64,000 nt of DNA from Brevibacillus parabrevis (GCF_003710905.1 NZ_RHHV01000006.1:1-64000), one strand, 5' to 3'. Numbered from the stretch's first letter, positions 9,001 to 13,568 are shown. Made by a program: numbers and translations. Notes: generated by a model from the sequence alone, not told the origin.

Positions 9001-9863
9001 GCGCGCTGGTCTTCCCGGTCAACCGCGCCGACCGAAATCGTTTCCGCATACTGAGCCGGGAACAGCTCGGTTTCTTCGCCCAAGCCCCGGTTGCCCGCCG
9101 TCGCAATGACCAAAATACCGTGCTCATTCGCCCGTTTGATCTGGTCGTGCAAGGCGCGGCTGTTCACATAACCGCCCGCGCTGATCGAGAGGATGTTCAT
9201 CCGGTTTTGAATCGCCCATTCGATCCCCTGGATCATGCTGGAGTAGGTCCCGTGGCCTTTTTTGTCCAACACTTTAATCGCGTACAATTCCGCTTCCGGC
9301 GCGACGCCGACGATACCAAAATCGTTGTCCCGAGCGGCGATGACTCCCGCTACAGCCGTACCGTGGCCGTGCTGGTCGCCAAAATCGTCCTCCCCTTCGA
9401 TGTAGGACACACCGCCCTTGATCTCCAAGTCAGGATGAGCGGAAATTCCCGTATCCAGCACCCCGATTTTGATGCGTTGCCCTTTGTACTGCTGGCTGTG
9501 CGCAGCGGCGGCGCCGATATGCTCGACGCCCCACGGCACTTGCTGGCTTTGGCTCGGCGAGAGACTTGCTTCCGCCAGCTCGGTTTCGCTGTCTTCTTCG
9601 ATGTAGGCGACATTTTCGTCTTCCAGCATCGCTTGTTTCTCGCTTTCGGTCAGTTCGGCGACCACGATTTGTCCGGTGAGTGGCTCAACGGATGACCGCT
9701 GGATCGCCCTGACCTTGGCGCGTTCCTGTTTCTTGAAGCCGATCAGGTACGTCTTGCTGTCCGCACTCGCCGCCGCATGCACGGGAACGAGCTGCAAAAG
9801 CAGGAGCGACACCAGGAGGAACGCCTGGAACATACTGAATAAACGGATGAAGGCCTGGTTCAT
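1..9863 (-). CDS. Giant secreted S8 (subtilisin-like) serine protease with Ig-like, YD and RCC1 repeats; 3' end outside window
   Basis: The minus-strand frame is open from an ATG at 9863 to the window edge, at least 3287 codons with no stop. An AAGGAG ribosome site (9872-9877) lies 8 nt upstream of the start. Residues 1-30 are a signal peptide ending VHA. Residues about 38-92 resemble an I9 propeptide. Residues about 109-378 are the S8 domain with Asp137 (VLDTG), His167 (HGTAVAG), oxyanion Asn258 (TAGN) and Ser322 (GTSLAAP), so the triad is intact. Then follow six alternating BIG2/GW-type Ig modules, an unassigned beta-rich part, an FN3-like and a PPC-like segment, a YD repeat, eight BIG2-like domains and an RCC1 repeat. 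Family knowledge predicts an exported, self-processing protease whose long tail binds wall, glycan or protein. The substrate is unknown. Ordinary secreted subtilisins have about 380 residues, so this one is extreme. It has its own promoter and is separated from the lgr operon by a terminator. Confidence 0.93.
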   Translation of the reverse strand, partial: MNQAFIRLFSMFQAFLLVSLLLLQLVPVHAAASADSKTYLIGFKKQERAKVRAIQRSSVEPLTGQIVVAELTESEKQAMLEDENVAYIEEDSETELAEASLSPSQSQQVPWGVEHIGAAAAHSQQYKGQRIKIGVLDTGISAHPDLEIKGGVSYIEGEDDFGDQHGHGTAVAGVIAARDNDFGIVGVAPEAELYAIKVLDKKGHGTYSSMIQGIEWAIQNRMNILSISAGGYVNSRALHDQIKRANEHGILVIATAGNRGLGEETELFPAQYAETISVGAVDREDQRADFSSVGKELDLMAPGVDIRSTAPGGDFQTRSGTSLAAPHVAGAAAVIWSAKGNISSTELRDLLTKSATPLGESRFYGKGLVHLEKALGQGESSAEIAALLPSVSELKLAQGESQPLKVTAKRTDDSEQDVTKRVSYAVQDEAIAKVSAAGVVSGVGPGETKVTGELEGHHFEISVTVTPPEPLRPLAGLDSPENGEWTSGLLNGKGWYLDSAGVASIRIQVDGADAGEAQYGQPRPDIAAKYPAYGNPNAGFTFQLDTQTLASGAHTLAVIIENAAGEKTTIAGRAFYVGETPLPEGLQADVQKLELAPGDSHPLKISLILEDRSVQDVTQLASYTSSDPGVAIVSETGVVQAVGVGSANLTVTYEDKTLVIPVQVQVKEETPLPARGEVERPANNATVAGQVLVEGWYLDPAGVAKIEVQLDGTRLGDAQYGLARRDIETAYPDYRNPAAGFQFLFQTSAGQEGAHVLKVTAVSNDGTEHVLAERAILVEQEQPTTSISAAPEKVEVARGKTQQLRISAVLSDQETKDVTAGATYAADHPHVASISPSGMVTGLEAGQTTITVHYQEHVLTVPVTVREAAGFIQGGIDTPPDNATISGVYPITGWYFHSGGVAKVEVLVDGILQGEAAYGIPRPEVEITDVSSPNHDIGYQFDLDTGKLQEGTHTLSVRGTGQDGTQTMLGERKIHVVPLLPAKSLRADRTELSLAEGKTHLLVIKAILEDQSEHDVTKLARYIVDNALVAKVNTDGLVTAITPGTANLTITYGQQSLSIPITVTEAGPLSAMGELETPVQGAVIEGTSTIAGWFLATTPITRYDVLVDGTKKGEAKAGIARPDIALLYPDYANSHAGFSLTLEGSDLPAGEHTVAVVAIDGEGKSHPLPEKRFVIGKQPPILRLQPQEPTVTLPKDSSKKLTISALLTEQTTKEITGEAQYTAEKAEIIHISPLGVVTGLQVGQTNVVASYGGQSVTIPVTVTETEAGSTQPKGQLELPFDRAVIGGVTTVQGWLLDPSGIAKVEVLVDGQAVGTAEYGEPRPDIAALYPHYRQANAGFRYQWDTLPFAEGTHKLTIRATNQTGQESLVLERDVVIGPVAKLTANLTSIALEKDKTVTFQLTATHRDNSTKDVTAEATYAFENPALAKIEASTGLITGLMPGNTHLRVSYAGIVQTYPVQVQGDGPSHGGEIDTPSDNEVISGNYLVTGWFLPEGELDKIEVLLDETVLGEALYGTERPDVLRTYPGSQGAKPGFSYRLRAEEQPKGTHKLTVRVTEKDGKQTNLERTVTIVEAITEENRYWLQFSKEQGKHNWSYLEAKEERYTELVWNQESEQWKSPQGETIIGNTWMHIGGSDPVIRWEAPRSGKIHVGGWASMLEGNEGDGVNLRLLKNDTQIWPSAGWQSIAFNDQIGVELAQELEVEAGDKLYFQAQAKETEVGDSFKWTPEIDYLSTNIPDNAAPRVYVTTPVTGKVIDQVNGQDVITLSGWVMDPNIGDRVSLWYQIDEGEVHQIASFLASENASAFLYHAPVQDLKPDDVYSLKVWATDQKQGLSPVQQVDFTLDMRAQAKEKDPVYIEATWKSPANNTEFHLGDRIVFTWDYSPDYPFSVYGDKITSQELTIYITQSGQLTPTIKEKLSAKTRSYEMDTSMITKNATVEARLRTVLNISGVPSYVEGSTIKRNFKILYGNTAPIMESTEFDVIYSGNTGLITYSIVEKDATDKLVARKLRVGWTPGGNEVGETMENLPEDNQAKRTSSRYQFPITKDMLFRTIYWTAQAQDNRGAWSEPQVYSARLVDHLPYLAVYTPKEKRIIDLKETFTLDGTYSRLQAGDTLTGTIYPATYARKTTTTTGSAGYWSMSWLGQELGEGTYTNTEVRSASKHVASYSGVLVVERKPGAPVIVKTEPTKNAITVYWNPSPGASTYQIRLDNHPLARDVGNVTSYTFSGLQPGRAYTIMLWAYSPSGISSYPASISVETLPAEENFTLLQENSPIRMYYPADQAKYFKLTAKTSGTYQFTLTNDSSSLAAGKIAVFRSASLQTPDQIASGENGSVSAALVAGKTYYLSVQSRSSLYATLLAKASGEAIVFNQAKELTIPAGQSVELSMNAVIPGTYRTVVQLKNPGSKYPTVAVLSNGTLVSPKQKPSEAEAVYELASGSYTVRLTNNDTTALSLSFTVFAPLAGGTLYEYVYDANNRITAIKENGANSVTFTHDENGNLLKSVKQAVSPQPKATALKLDSDKVDVSSGGSASIQVTATLENGSQVDVTSQVTVIVENPSVAYISNGRVYAVNGGTTQARLYYGGQTKTLTITVSAPAISLSSISLSPAQTTLAEGQIQRVYATAYYTDGSSKDINSVASFSSSSPSVAQVSSQGVVTGIAPGTATITASYNGKSASAQVTVQGAYLLGLKASLAQLSLAAGNKGQLSIYAQYSNGVEENVSAKAQYTSGNPAIASVDGMGGVVATAAGTTTIQVTYGAKSLSVPVTVTGTVVTLQTISVRPESISMKKGATQQLEVKATYSDNKVTDVTSQASYQVAQPVIATVSATGLITGAAVGSTTVTVSFGGKTVSVPVQVTEAQEPVQSLTVTPVKLELLVGKTQTLQVTATYKDGTEENVSQKATYTSSNATIASVSSSGVVTALAEGTAQITVQYGGKSISIPVTGSVVSLQTLAVRPESVNMRKGAAQQLEVKATYSDNKVTDVTSQATYQIAQPAIATVSATGLITGVAVGSTTITITFGGKTVSVPVQITEAREPVQSLTVTPAQLDLLVGKTQTLQVTATYKDGKTADVSKQVTYLSQDPATATVQPDGLVTAVQAGSTSLTVTYEGVSVNVPVVVTAENAVMDIKIVSEAITLLEHATKQLIVKAVHADGTESDITDKAQYTVDDPSIASVSTGGLLTAKKAGTATLTAAFSGKQRSVAVKVIEGTEPGSKVRRLSTGSDHVLIVKEDGIVWAWGRNDKGQLGDGTTQNQTTPVASVRVITPNQLVAVPSSIQLLPAQSKPLKVT
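85..234 (-). repeat. RCC1-type repeat in the giant protease
   Basis: Residues about 3210-3259 contain STGSDHVLIVKEDGIVWAWG, followed by RNDKGQLGDGTT and TPV. This is the full RCC1 signature: a Gly-x-x-His strand, an xDGxVWxWGxNxxGQLGxG core and a closing PV. Another BIG2-like domain begins right after it and runs off the window. RCC1 repeats usually form propellers from about seven copies, so more copies may lie beyond the edge. Confidence 0.85.
245..2325 (-). repeat. Run of eight BIG2-like Ig domains, with a tandem-duplicated pair
   Basis: Eight consecutive domains of about 80-90 residues share an LxVxPxxxxLxxGxxxxLxVxATYxDG start, a DVTSQ or ENVS core, an IASVSxxGxVTxxxxGxT strand pair and a final SVPVxVT strand. 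Approximate limits are 2320-2070, 2066-1820, 1815-1565, 1560-1290, 1285-1040, 1035-770, 765-515 and 510-245. The pair at about 1040-1560 is duplicated at about 515-1038 with a 522-nt (174-codon) offset. Confidence 0.8.
2361..2462 (-). repeat. Single YD (RHS-type) repeat
   Basis: The translation reads YEYVYDANNRITAI, then a short spacer, then VTFTHDENGNLLK. This is the Y-x-Y-D-x-x-x-R ... Y/F-x-x-D-x-x-G-N-L pattern of RHS/YD repeats. Only one unit is present, between the PPC-like part and the run of BIG2 domains. It may be a remnant or a linker. Confidence 0.7.
3085..3336 (-). other. Fibronectin type III-like domain within the giant protease
   Basis: The translation has the FN3 pattern: PGAPVI at the first strand, ITVYW for strand B, a YQIRL strand, YTFSGLQPGRAYTI for the E-F region, and a final strand SISVETLP. 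It covers about residues 2176-2260. A segment like the PPC (pre-peptidase C-terminal) fold follows at about 2785-3075, with YFKLTAKTSGTYQFTL and KTYYLSVQ strands. PPC domains are common tails of secreted proteases. Confidence 0.65.
5150..8700 (-). repeat. Six alternating BIG2-like / GW-type Ig module pairs, period about 600 nt
   Basis: Six units, each about 200 residues, follow the protease domain. Each begins with a BIG2-like domain containing a DVT motif and a GxVxGxxxG(x)T motif. Each continues with a second module whose signature is a GW(Y/F/L)LD-type core, then VDG, then YGxxRPD(I/V), then YP-Y, then AGF. The GW core codons fall near 8378, 7769, 7178, 6580, 5978 and 5392, so spacing is 586-609 nt. 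The second module resembles Ig-like repeats in Bacillus and Paenibacillus surface proteins, probably beta-sandwich adhesion or spacer modules. Exact family names are not assigned. Confidence 0.8.
8730..9539 (-). other. S8 peptidase catalytic domain
   Basis: The catalytic Asp codon is at 9453-9455, the catalytic His codon at 9363-9365, the oxyanion-hole Asn codon at 9090-9092 and the nucleophilic Ser codon at 8898-8900. The spacing and surrounding motifs (VLDTGI, HGHGTAVAG, ATAGN, SGTSLAAPHVAG) are those of active subtilases. The domain is preceded by a propeptide-like segment (about 9585-9755). Confidence 0.93.
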
Positions 9864-9871
9864 TCACGTGA

Positions 9872-9877
9872 CTCCTT
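9872..9877 (-). promoter_or_regulatory. Ribosome binding site that fixes the start of the giant protease
   Basis: AAGGAG on the minus strand lies 8 nt before the ATG at 9861-9863. A GTG at 9867 is in another frame that lacks the protease sequence. Confidence 0.85.
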
Positions 9878-9985
9878 ATCTAGGTTTGGTTTGTTAGTTG
9901 CGCTTGTGCATCAGCAGTCCAATGGCTCCCACTCCTTTTCGCCAATAGTTGGTTTAAATTGATAAAAAAGCAAAGATAGGAAAAT

Positions 9986-10042
9986 ATTCCTGTTGCATTC
10001 AGGCGAATTATATTATTTTTAAAAATTTGGTTCAACAGGAAT
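9986..10042. repeat. Perfect 10-bp inverted repeat bracketing the protease promoter
   Basis: ATTCCTGTTG at 9986-9995 is the exact reverse complement of CAACAGGAAT at 10033-10042. The arms are 37 nt apart and enclose the -10 box and most of the -35 box. One arm overlaps the -35 hexamer and the other lies just downstream of the expected start point. It may be a paired operator. An invertible segment is possible but the arms are short for that. Confidence 0.6.
10007..10035 (-). promoter_or_regulatory. Sigma-A type promoter of the giant protease gene
   Basis: On the minus strand a TTGAAC -35 box (10030-10035) and a perfect TATAAT -10 box (10007-10012) are separated by exactly 17 nt in an A/T-rich stretch. 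Transcription would start near 10000, giving a leader of about 137 nt. The gene-free stretch 9864-10204 holds this promoter, two Spo0A-box-like sites, an inverted repeat and the terminator of the preceding operon. No other element was seen there. Confidence 0.85.
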
Positions 10043-10060
10043 TTACTTAAAAGGCGTTTT

Positions 10061-10089
10061 TTCGACATTAATAGAATTTTTTCGACAAA
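10061..10089 (-). promoter_or_regulatory. Two Spo0A-box-like sites upstream of the protease promoter
   Basis: Reading the minus strand, 10081-10089 is TTTGTCGAA, identical to the core 0A-box consensus. Positions 10061-10069 read AATGTCGAA and share the TGTCGAA core. The sites are 20 nt apart, about two helical turns, and centred roughly 65 and 85 nt upstream of the predicted start point. Spo0A is the sporulation and transition-state regulator of Bacillales. Whether it activates or represses here cannot be read from position alone. Confidence 0.55.
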
Positions 10090-10112
10090 AACGACTTGTA
10101 GAAAATAACCCA

Positions 10113-10144
10113 TAAAAAAAGAAACCCCGACTACCCACGGGGTT
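10113..10144 (-). terminator. Intrinsic terminator ending the lgr-downstream operon
   Basis: On the minus strand AACCCCG pairs with CGGGGTT across an 8-nt loop and is followed by TCTTTTTTT. It lies about 60 nt after the stop of the 74-aa gene and before the protease promoter, so it separates the two transcription units. Confidence 0.9.
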
Positions 10145-10204
10145 CCTCAACAAACCAGCCTGCAAAAAGACCGCTCTTTCCAACCGGAAATCTATCCAAA
10201 CCAA

Positions 10205-10429
10205 TCATTTCTCAATCCGGTAATACCGATCCCCTGTCTTCGGATTGTAGTAGACGCGGCGCTTTTCCTGCGAGACGGGGTCGATATTCACTTCGTTCGT
10301 CCACTCAAATCCGGGCGGGATTTCTTCTCCATGGTCTTCGTGCAGCCGCTTGTCCTTGATTTTTGACAAGATCAACAGAACGAGCAGGAGCACGACCTGA
10401 AAAATGAGGTAATAGACGAAAAAAATCAT
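10205..10429 (-). CDS. Small membrane-anchored protein, function unknown
   Basis: This 74-residue protein starts with a hydrophobic helix (about residues 2-23, MIFFVYYLIFQVVLLLVLL). A charged cytoplasmic or extracytoplasmic tail follows, with a GFEWTNEVNIDPVS stretch and a YYNPKTGDRYYRIEK end. I do not recognise the family. The tail looks like a short WW- or YD-like beta hairpin, but this is only an impression. The ATG is 3 nt after the stop of the YbjQ-like gene, and an AAAGGTG ribosome site lies inside the end of that gene, so the two are probably translationally linked. It is the last gene before the terminator at 10113-10144. Confidence 0.75.
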   Translation of the reverse strand: MIFFVYYLIFQVVLLLVLLILSKIKDKRLHEDHGEEIPPGFEWTNEVNIDPVSQEKRRVYYNPKTGDRYYRIEK

Positions 10430-10432
10430 CCA

Positions 10433-10750
10433 CTACACCTTTTCAACGACGACCGCTGTGCCGTACGCGACGACTTCGCCCATGTTGCCCATGCTTCCCG
10501 AGTCGTAGCGGAACATGACGACAGCGTTTGCTCCCATCGCGTTGGCGTTTTTGATCATGCGGTCGAGCGCCTGTTTGCGCGCATCTTCCAACAGAACGGT
10601 ATATTCCTTGATTTCTCCGCCGACGACAGAACGCAGCCCAGCCATGATGTCTCCGCCGATTCCTCGCGCGCGAACGATCAGGCCGAATGTCGTTCCTTTC
10701 ACTTCAACGATGCGATAACCTGGAATGTTTTCGGTTGTTACTACGAGCAT
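10433..10750 (-). CDS. YbjQ-family (UPF0145) protein
   Basis: The 105-residue product matches the YbjQ family along its length: VTTENIPGYRIVEVKG at the start, GLIVRARGIGGDIMAGLRSVVGGEI, then EARKQAL-like EDARKQALDRM, and GANAVVMFRYDS near the end. Family members form ring-shaped oligomers and some are annotated as heavy-metal binding, but a firm function is not established. The ATG at 10750 was chosen because it begins the family homology and has an AGGGA site upstream. The frame stays open further upstream, but that part is an out-of-frame reading of the CPBP gene. The gap to the CPBP gene is 8 nt, so they are in one operon. Confidence 0.88.
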   Translation of the reverse strand: MLVVTTENIPGYRIVEVKGTTFGLIVRARGIGGDIMAGLRSVVGGEIKEYTVLLEDARKQALDRMIKNANAMGANAVVMFRYDSGSMGNMGEVVAYGTAVVVEKV

Positions 10751-10758
10751 TTGCTTCC

Positions 10759-11523
10759 CTACTTTCTGCTTTTTTTGAAAATCACATGCAGCACGATATC
10801 TGCGCTGAAATGACTGATGATGGCAGCTTCCAAGCCGTATTGCCAGAACAGGCAGCCAAACAGGATGCCCATGATGCCGTTCAAAAGCAGTGTCCACAGC
10901 GTGGCGACTTTGCCTTTTCCGTACGTCATGAAATTCGCCGGGAGGTGGGCGCAAGCAAAAGCGAGAGCCGCAACCCCAATGCCCAGCCAGTAGGCGGTGT
11001 CTGCAAGACCGAGCTTCTGTGCCAAAAATACGACGACCGTCATGACGCCGAGCCGCATGAGCACTTCTTCGCAGAACCCTCCGTAAAAAGACGAGAGGAC
11101 ACCGAGCAGCCGCGACGAGATCGGCTCTTTGCCTCTTTTCGCCATCATGTGCGGCTGGAAAAAGCAGTGGTCCAGCCATTTGACCACGAGTCCTACTGCG
11201 ATGCCCGATCCAAGCGACACCGCCCAAAAGCTTTGCATGGAAAAAGGCAGCGCCGCCCCGGACGACCAGTGGTCGAGCACAAACAGCCGAAGCTCAGTTG
11301 CAGGCAGGAGCCACAAGCCTGCAGCAGTCGCGATAGCGAGAATGACGCAGGTCTGAATCATCGTCAGCGCAACCATGACAGGCACTGGCGGAACCTTGCT
11401 GTTGCTGGCAGGATGCATCTCTGCTTGCAGCTGCACTTGCTGGCGAATCGTTCTGAACTGAATCGGGATGATCCCTAGAGCGCACAAGACGCTGATCACC
11501 CAGATTAGCCAAAAGTGTTCCAC
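10759..11523 (-). CDS. CPBP-family intramembrane metalloprotease (CAAX protease / bacteriocin-processing type)
   Basis: This is a polytopic membrane protein of about 254 residues. It has the CPBP motifs: CEEVLMRLG (EExxxR, near residues 152-157), FACAH (His near 193) and ISHFSAD (His near 238, Asp near 242). These residues coordinate the metal and form the active site in Rce1-type proteases, so it looks catalytically intact. Bacterial members include bacteriocin self-immunity proteins, which fits its place behind an antibiotic operon, but the link here is inferred. The frame could start at a GTG at 11538, right after the permease stop. The GTG at 11523 is preferred because an AGGTGGGG ribosome site precedes it at normal distance. 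Confidence 0.85.
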   Translation of the reverse strand: MEHFWLIWVISVLCALGIIPIQFRTIRQQVQLQAEMHPASNSKVPPVPVMVALTMIQTCVILAIATAAGLWLLPATELRLFVLDHWSSGAALPFSMQSFWAVSLGSGIAVGLVVKWLDHCFFQPHMMAKRGKEPISSRLLGVLSSFYGGFCEEVLMRLGVMTVVVFLAQKLGLADTAYWLGIGVAALAFACAHLPANFMTYGKGKVATLWTLLLNGIMGILFGCLFWQYGLEAAIISHFSADIVLHVIFKKSRK

Positions 11524-11538
11524 AGCGACGCCCCCCAC

Positions 11539-12324
11539 CTAGATTTCAGATCGTTCCAGCAAGTACCAGCCCATGAAGAAAAAGACGAAGTTGAGCGTCA
11601 AGACGCCTGCAAGCCCCGGCACAGCTGTAATGGCGGCTTCGGCAATTGTCGAGTTTTCCTGGATCATCATGATCGCGGCGTTTGTCAGTCCGCCCGGTGA
11701 CACCATGTCCAAAAACTTGCCGAGAAACTGTGGCACGGTAAAAATCACGATGTTGAAAAGCAGCGAGGCCCCGCCAGCGCCGACAGCGTTGTTGAAAAAG
11801 CTGGAGGCGCAAATTGTCGTCGTTACGACAAGCAATAAGTTCGGTATGTAAATGAGCGTACCGAGCCACACGTGCGCCCAATCGAGTTGGCCGAAAAGCA
11901 GCTGCGTGTAGTATGCGGTGATCCCGATTCCGATCAGCATGCTGCCGATGGTCAAGGCGTAATAAGTGACGGCTTTGGCGAGGTAATACTTGGCCCGGCT
12001 GACTGGCTTGACGAATACCATGGAGGCGACCCCGGACGCTTTTTCTCCGGCAATCGTTCCCATCGCGACGAGAATCAGCACGAACGTGCCCAGCGAGCTG
12101 AATTTGCTGATCGCCGTCGAGAGCACTTCCGGAGCAGACGGGGTGGGGATATTGATGACCGTCCCTTTTGGCAGTCCCGTAGAATTGGCCAAAATTTCCG
12201 GCAGCATTTTCATCGTGATCGGCTGCGTGATCATCAAAGCGATAAACACGATCGGGACGATGAGAATTTTGTAGGTCTTCATCAATTCATGAAATTCTTT
12301 GCGGATCATCGGGTAGGAAGTCAT
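11539..12324 (-). CDS. ABC transporter permease, YxlG-like (ABC-2 type)
   Basis: The 261-residue protein has about six hydrophobic segments: near 20-38, 80-98, 115-137, 155-175, 180-205 and 235-256. It carries the GEKASGVASMVFVKPVSR motif typical of ABC-2/NatB-like permeases after the second helix. An extracytoplasmic stretch rich in Pro, Ser and Thr lies between helices 1 and 2. Its ATG overlaps the TGA of the ATPase gene by 4 nt (ATGA), indicating translational coupling, and the next gene begins within the stop region. Together with the ATPase it should form an exporter. The substrate could be linear gramicidin or a membrane-stress signal, but nothing in the sequence settles this. Confidence 0.88.
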   Translation of the reverse strand: MTSYPMIRKEFHELMKTYKILIVPIVFIALMITQPITMKMLPEILANSTGLPKGTVINIPTPSAPEVLSTAISKFSSLGTFVLILVAMGTIAGEKASGVASMVFVKPVSRAKYYLAKAVTYYALTIGSMLIGIGITAYYTQLLFGQLDWAHVWLGTLIYIPNLLLVVTTTICASSFFNNAVGAGGASLLFNIVIFTVPQFLGKFLDMVSPGGLTNAAIMMIQENSTIAEAAITAVPGLAGVLTLNFVFFFMGWYLLERSEI

Positions 12325-13241
12325 CCGTTGTTCACCACCTTGAGGAAAATATCCTGAAGGGTCAATGCCGACAGGCGATAATACGCAAGCGTCCCGCCAG
12401 ATTCCAGAACGATGTGCGGCAGACGAGCCTTGGCTTGCGGCATGTCATTGGCGAAAACCTTGTAAACGCCGCCATCCTGACTCCACTCTTTCACCCAGGC
12501 AAGCCCGTCCAGCACGTCCGCCAAATCGATGTCCTCCTGATCCAGCTTGAACTCGATCAACGGCTCTACATGGCTGGCCCGCAACTCTTCCAGACTGGAT
12601 GACAAAAGCACCGTGCCGTCCTTGATGATCACGATATGATCGGCGATTCTCTCGACGTCATCCAGGATGTGTGTCGACATGAAGACCGTCATGTGCCGTT
12701 TCAGCTTTTCGATCAGGAGCAAGACGTCATGCCGCCCCATGGGGTCGAGAGCGGAAACGGGTTCGTCGAGGACGAGCAGCTTCGGGTTGTGGATCAGCGC
12801 CTGGGCAATTCCCAGACGCTGCTTCATTCCCCCGCTGTAGCCGCTGATCGGACGATTGCGCGCTTCATTAATTCCGCACAGTTCCAGCAGTTCATCCGTG
12901 CGCTGCGCAATCGTATGCTTGTCCAATCCGTACAGTTTGCCAACCCAGTGCATCCACTCCACTGCTGTCATGTAGTTGTAAAAGGCAGGAATTTGCGGGC
13001 AGTAGCCTACTTCACTGGTAACTTTGTTGCGTTCGGTTACGACGTCGTAGCCGACCACTTTCACTTTTCCGGCTGTCGGTGCAGCCAGGCCAGTCAAAAC
13101 GCGAATCGTCGTCGTTTTCCCCGCGCCATTTCCCCCGAGGAACCCGATGCAGCCGATATTGTCGATGGAAAAAGTAACGTTCTTGAGCGCTTTATGGTCC
13201 TTGTATTCCTTGGTGAGGCCGTCGCATTCGATTACTCGCAA
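12321..13241 (-). CDS. ABC transporter ATP-binding protein, YxlF-like
   Basis: The 306-residue ATPase has a Walker A motif GGNGAGKTTT (residues 36-45), a Q-loop near residue 83 (CPQ), the signature YSGGMKQRLG (135-144), Walker B LLVLDEP (155-161), a D-loop SALDP and the H-loop His191 (STHIL). The C-terminal 90 residues form the extra domain seen in NatA/YxlF-type exporters. The start is a TTG at 13241 with an AAAGGG site about 10 nt upstream. No ATG fits the alignment start. It energises the permease encoded immediately downstream (4-nt overlap). The order PLDc_N protein - ATPase - permease is that of B. subtilis yxlE-yxlF-yxlG in the sigY operon, although no sigY-like gene is present here. 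Confidence 0.92.
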   Translation of the reverse strand: MRVIECDGLTKEYKDHKALKNVTFSIDNIGCIGFLGGNGAGKTTTIRVLTGLAAPTAGKVKVVGYDVVTERNKVTSEVGYCPQIPAFYNYMTAVEWMHWVGKLYGLDKHTIAQRTDELLELCGINEARNRPISGYSGGMKQRLGIAQALIHNPKLLVLDEPVSALDPMGRHDVLLLIEKLKRHMTVFMSTHILDDVERIADHIVIIKDGTVLLSSSLEELRASHVEPLIEFKLDQEDIDLADVLDGLAWVKEWSQDGGVYKVFANDMPQAKARLPHIVLESGGTLAYYRLSALTLQDIFLKVVNNG

Positions 13242-13271
13242 AGAAGGTCAACCCTTTCTTCGTTTCTTGGG

Positions 13272-13466
13272 CTAGTCTTTTCGGCCGACAAAGAAATACA
13301 CAATAGGCCCCAACGTATTGATAAAGATGATGCCGAGCGCCCACGGCCATTTTTTTCCGCCCGCCACTCTCCCTGCATCGCGGCGAACAAGATCAATCAG
13401 GGCGATCACCATCAGGAGCAATTGAATCCCAATCAGCGGAGCGAGGAGCTGCATATCTACTTCCAT
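13272..13466 (-). CDS. PLDc_N-domain small membrane protein, YxlE-like
   Basis: This 64-residue protein has two transmembrane helices (about residues 4-22 and 40-58) joined by a basic loop (LVRRDAGRVAGGKKWPW). It ends NTLGPIVYFFVGRKD. This is the PLDc_N (phospholipase D nuclease N-terminal) two-helix domain, found alone in YxlE, where it acts with anti-sigma components. The ATG at 13466 is chosen because GGAGG lies 8 nt upstream. The frame can also start at a TTG at 13481, but that codon overlaps the ribosome site. It is the first gene after lgrD and is 30 nt from the ABC ATPase gene, so it opens the small-gene cluster. Confidence 0.88.
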   Translation of the reverse strand: MEVDMQLLAPLIGIQLLLMVIALIDLVRRDAGRVAGGKKWPWALGIIFINTLGPIVYFFVGRKD

Positions 13467-13523
13467 GGATAAAACCTCCAAATTTTATAGTTATTTAAAG
13501 TTTACCATTAATTTCATTTTTTT

Positions 13524-13556
13524 CCACCCAACATCCTGTATCGAGATGTCGGGTGG
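13524..13556 (-). promoter_or_regulatory. Hairpin between lgrD and the downstream membrane-protein genes
   Basis: On the minus strand CCACCCGACATC pairs with GATGTTGGGTGG across a 9-nt loop, one pair being a G-U wobble that exists only in the lgr-sense RNA. The downstream side is an A-run, not a T-run, so it does not look like a strong intrinsic terminator in this direction. It may protect the lgrD mRNA end or reduce readthrough. Confidence 0.6.
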
Positions 13557-13568
13557 ACTGTTTTTGTG

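Noticed and set aside
1-9695. Many plus- and minus-strand ORFs of 60-370 codons across the protease gene
   Set aside because: All lie in other frames of the single open protease frame and show no family motifs.
9880-10113. Minus-strand ORF of 77 codons upstream of the protease
   Set aside because: It starts in the T-tract of the terminator, has no ribosome site, and overlaps the Spo0A boxes and promoter.
10433-11227. YbjQ gene as a 264-residue protein
   Set aside because: The extra N-terminal part is an out-of-frame reading of the CPBP gene with no homology. The ATG at 10750 begins the family match.
13482-13568. Separate promoter for the small-gene cluster after lgrD
   Set aside because: TATAAA near the ribosome site has no properly spaced -35 box and would start transcription inside the ribosome site. 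Readthrough from lgrD is simpler.
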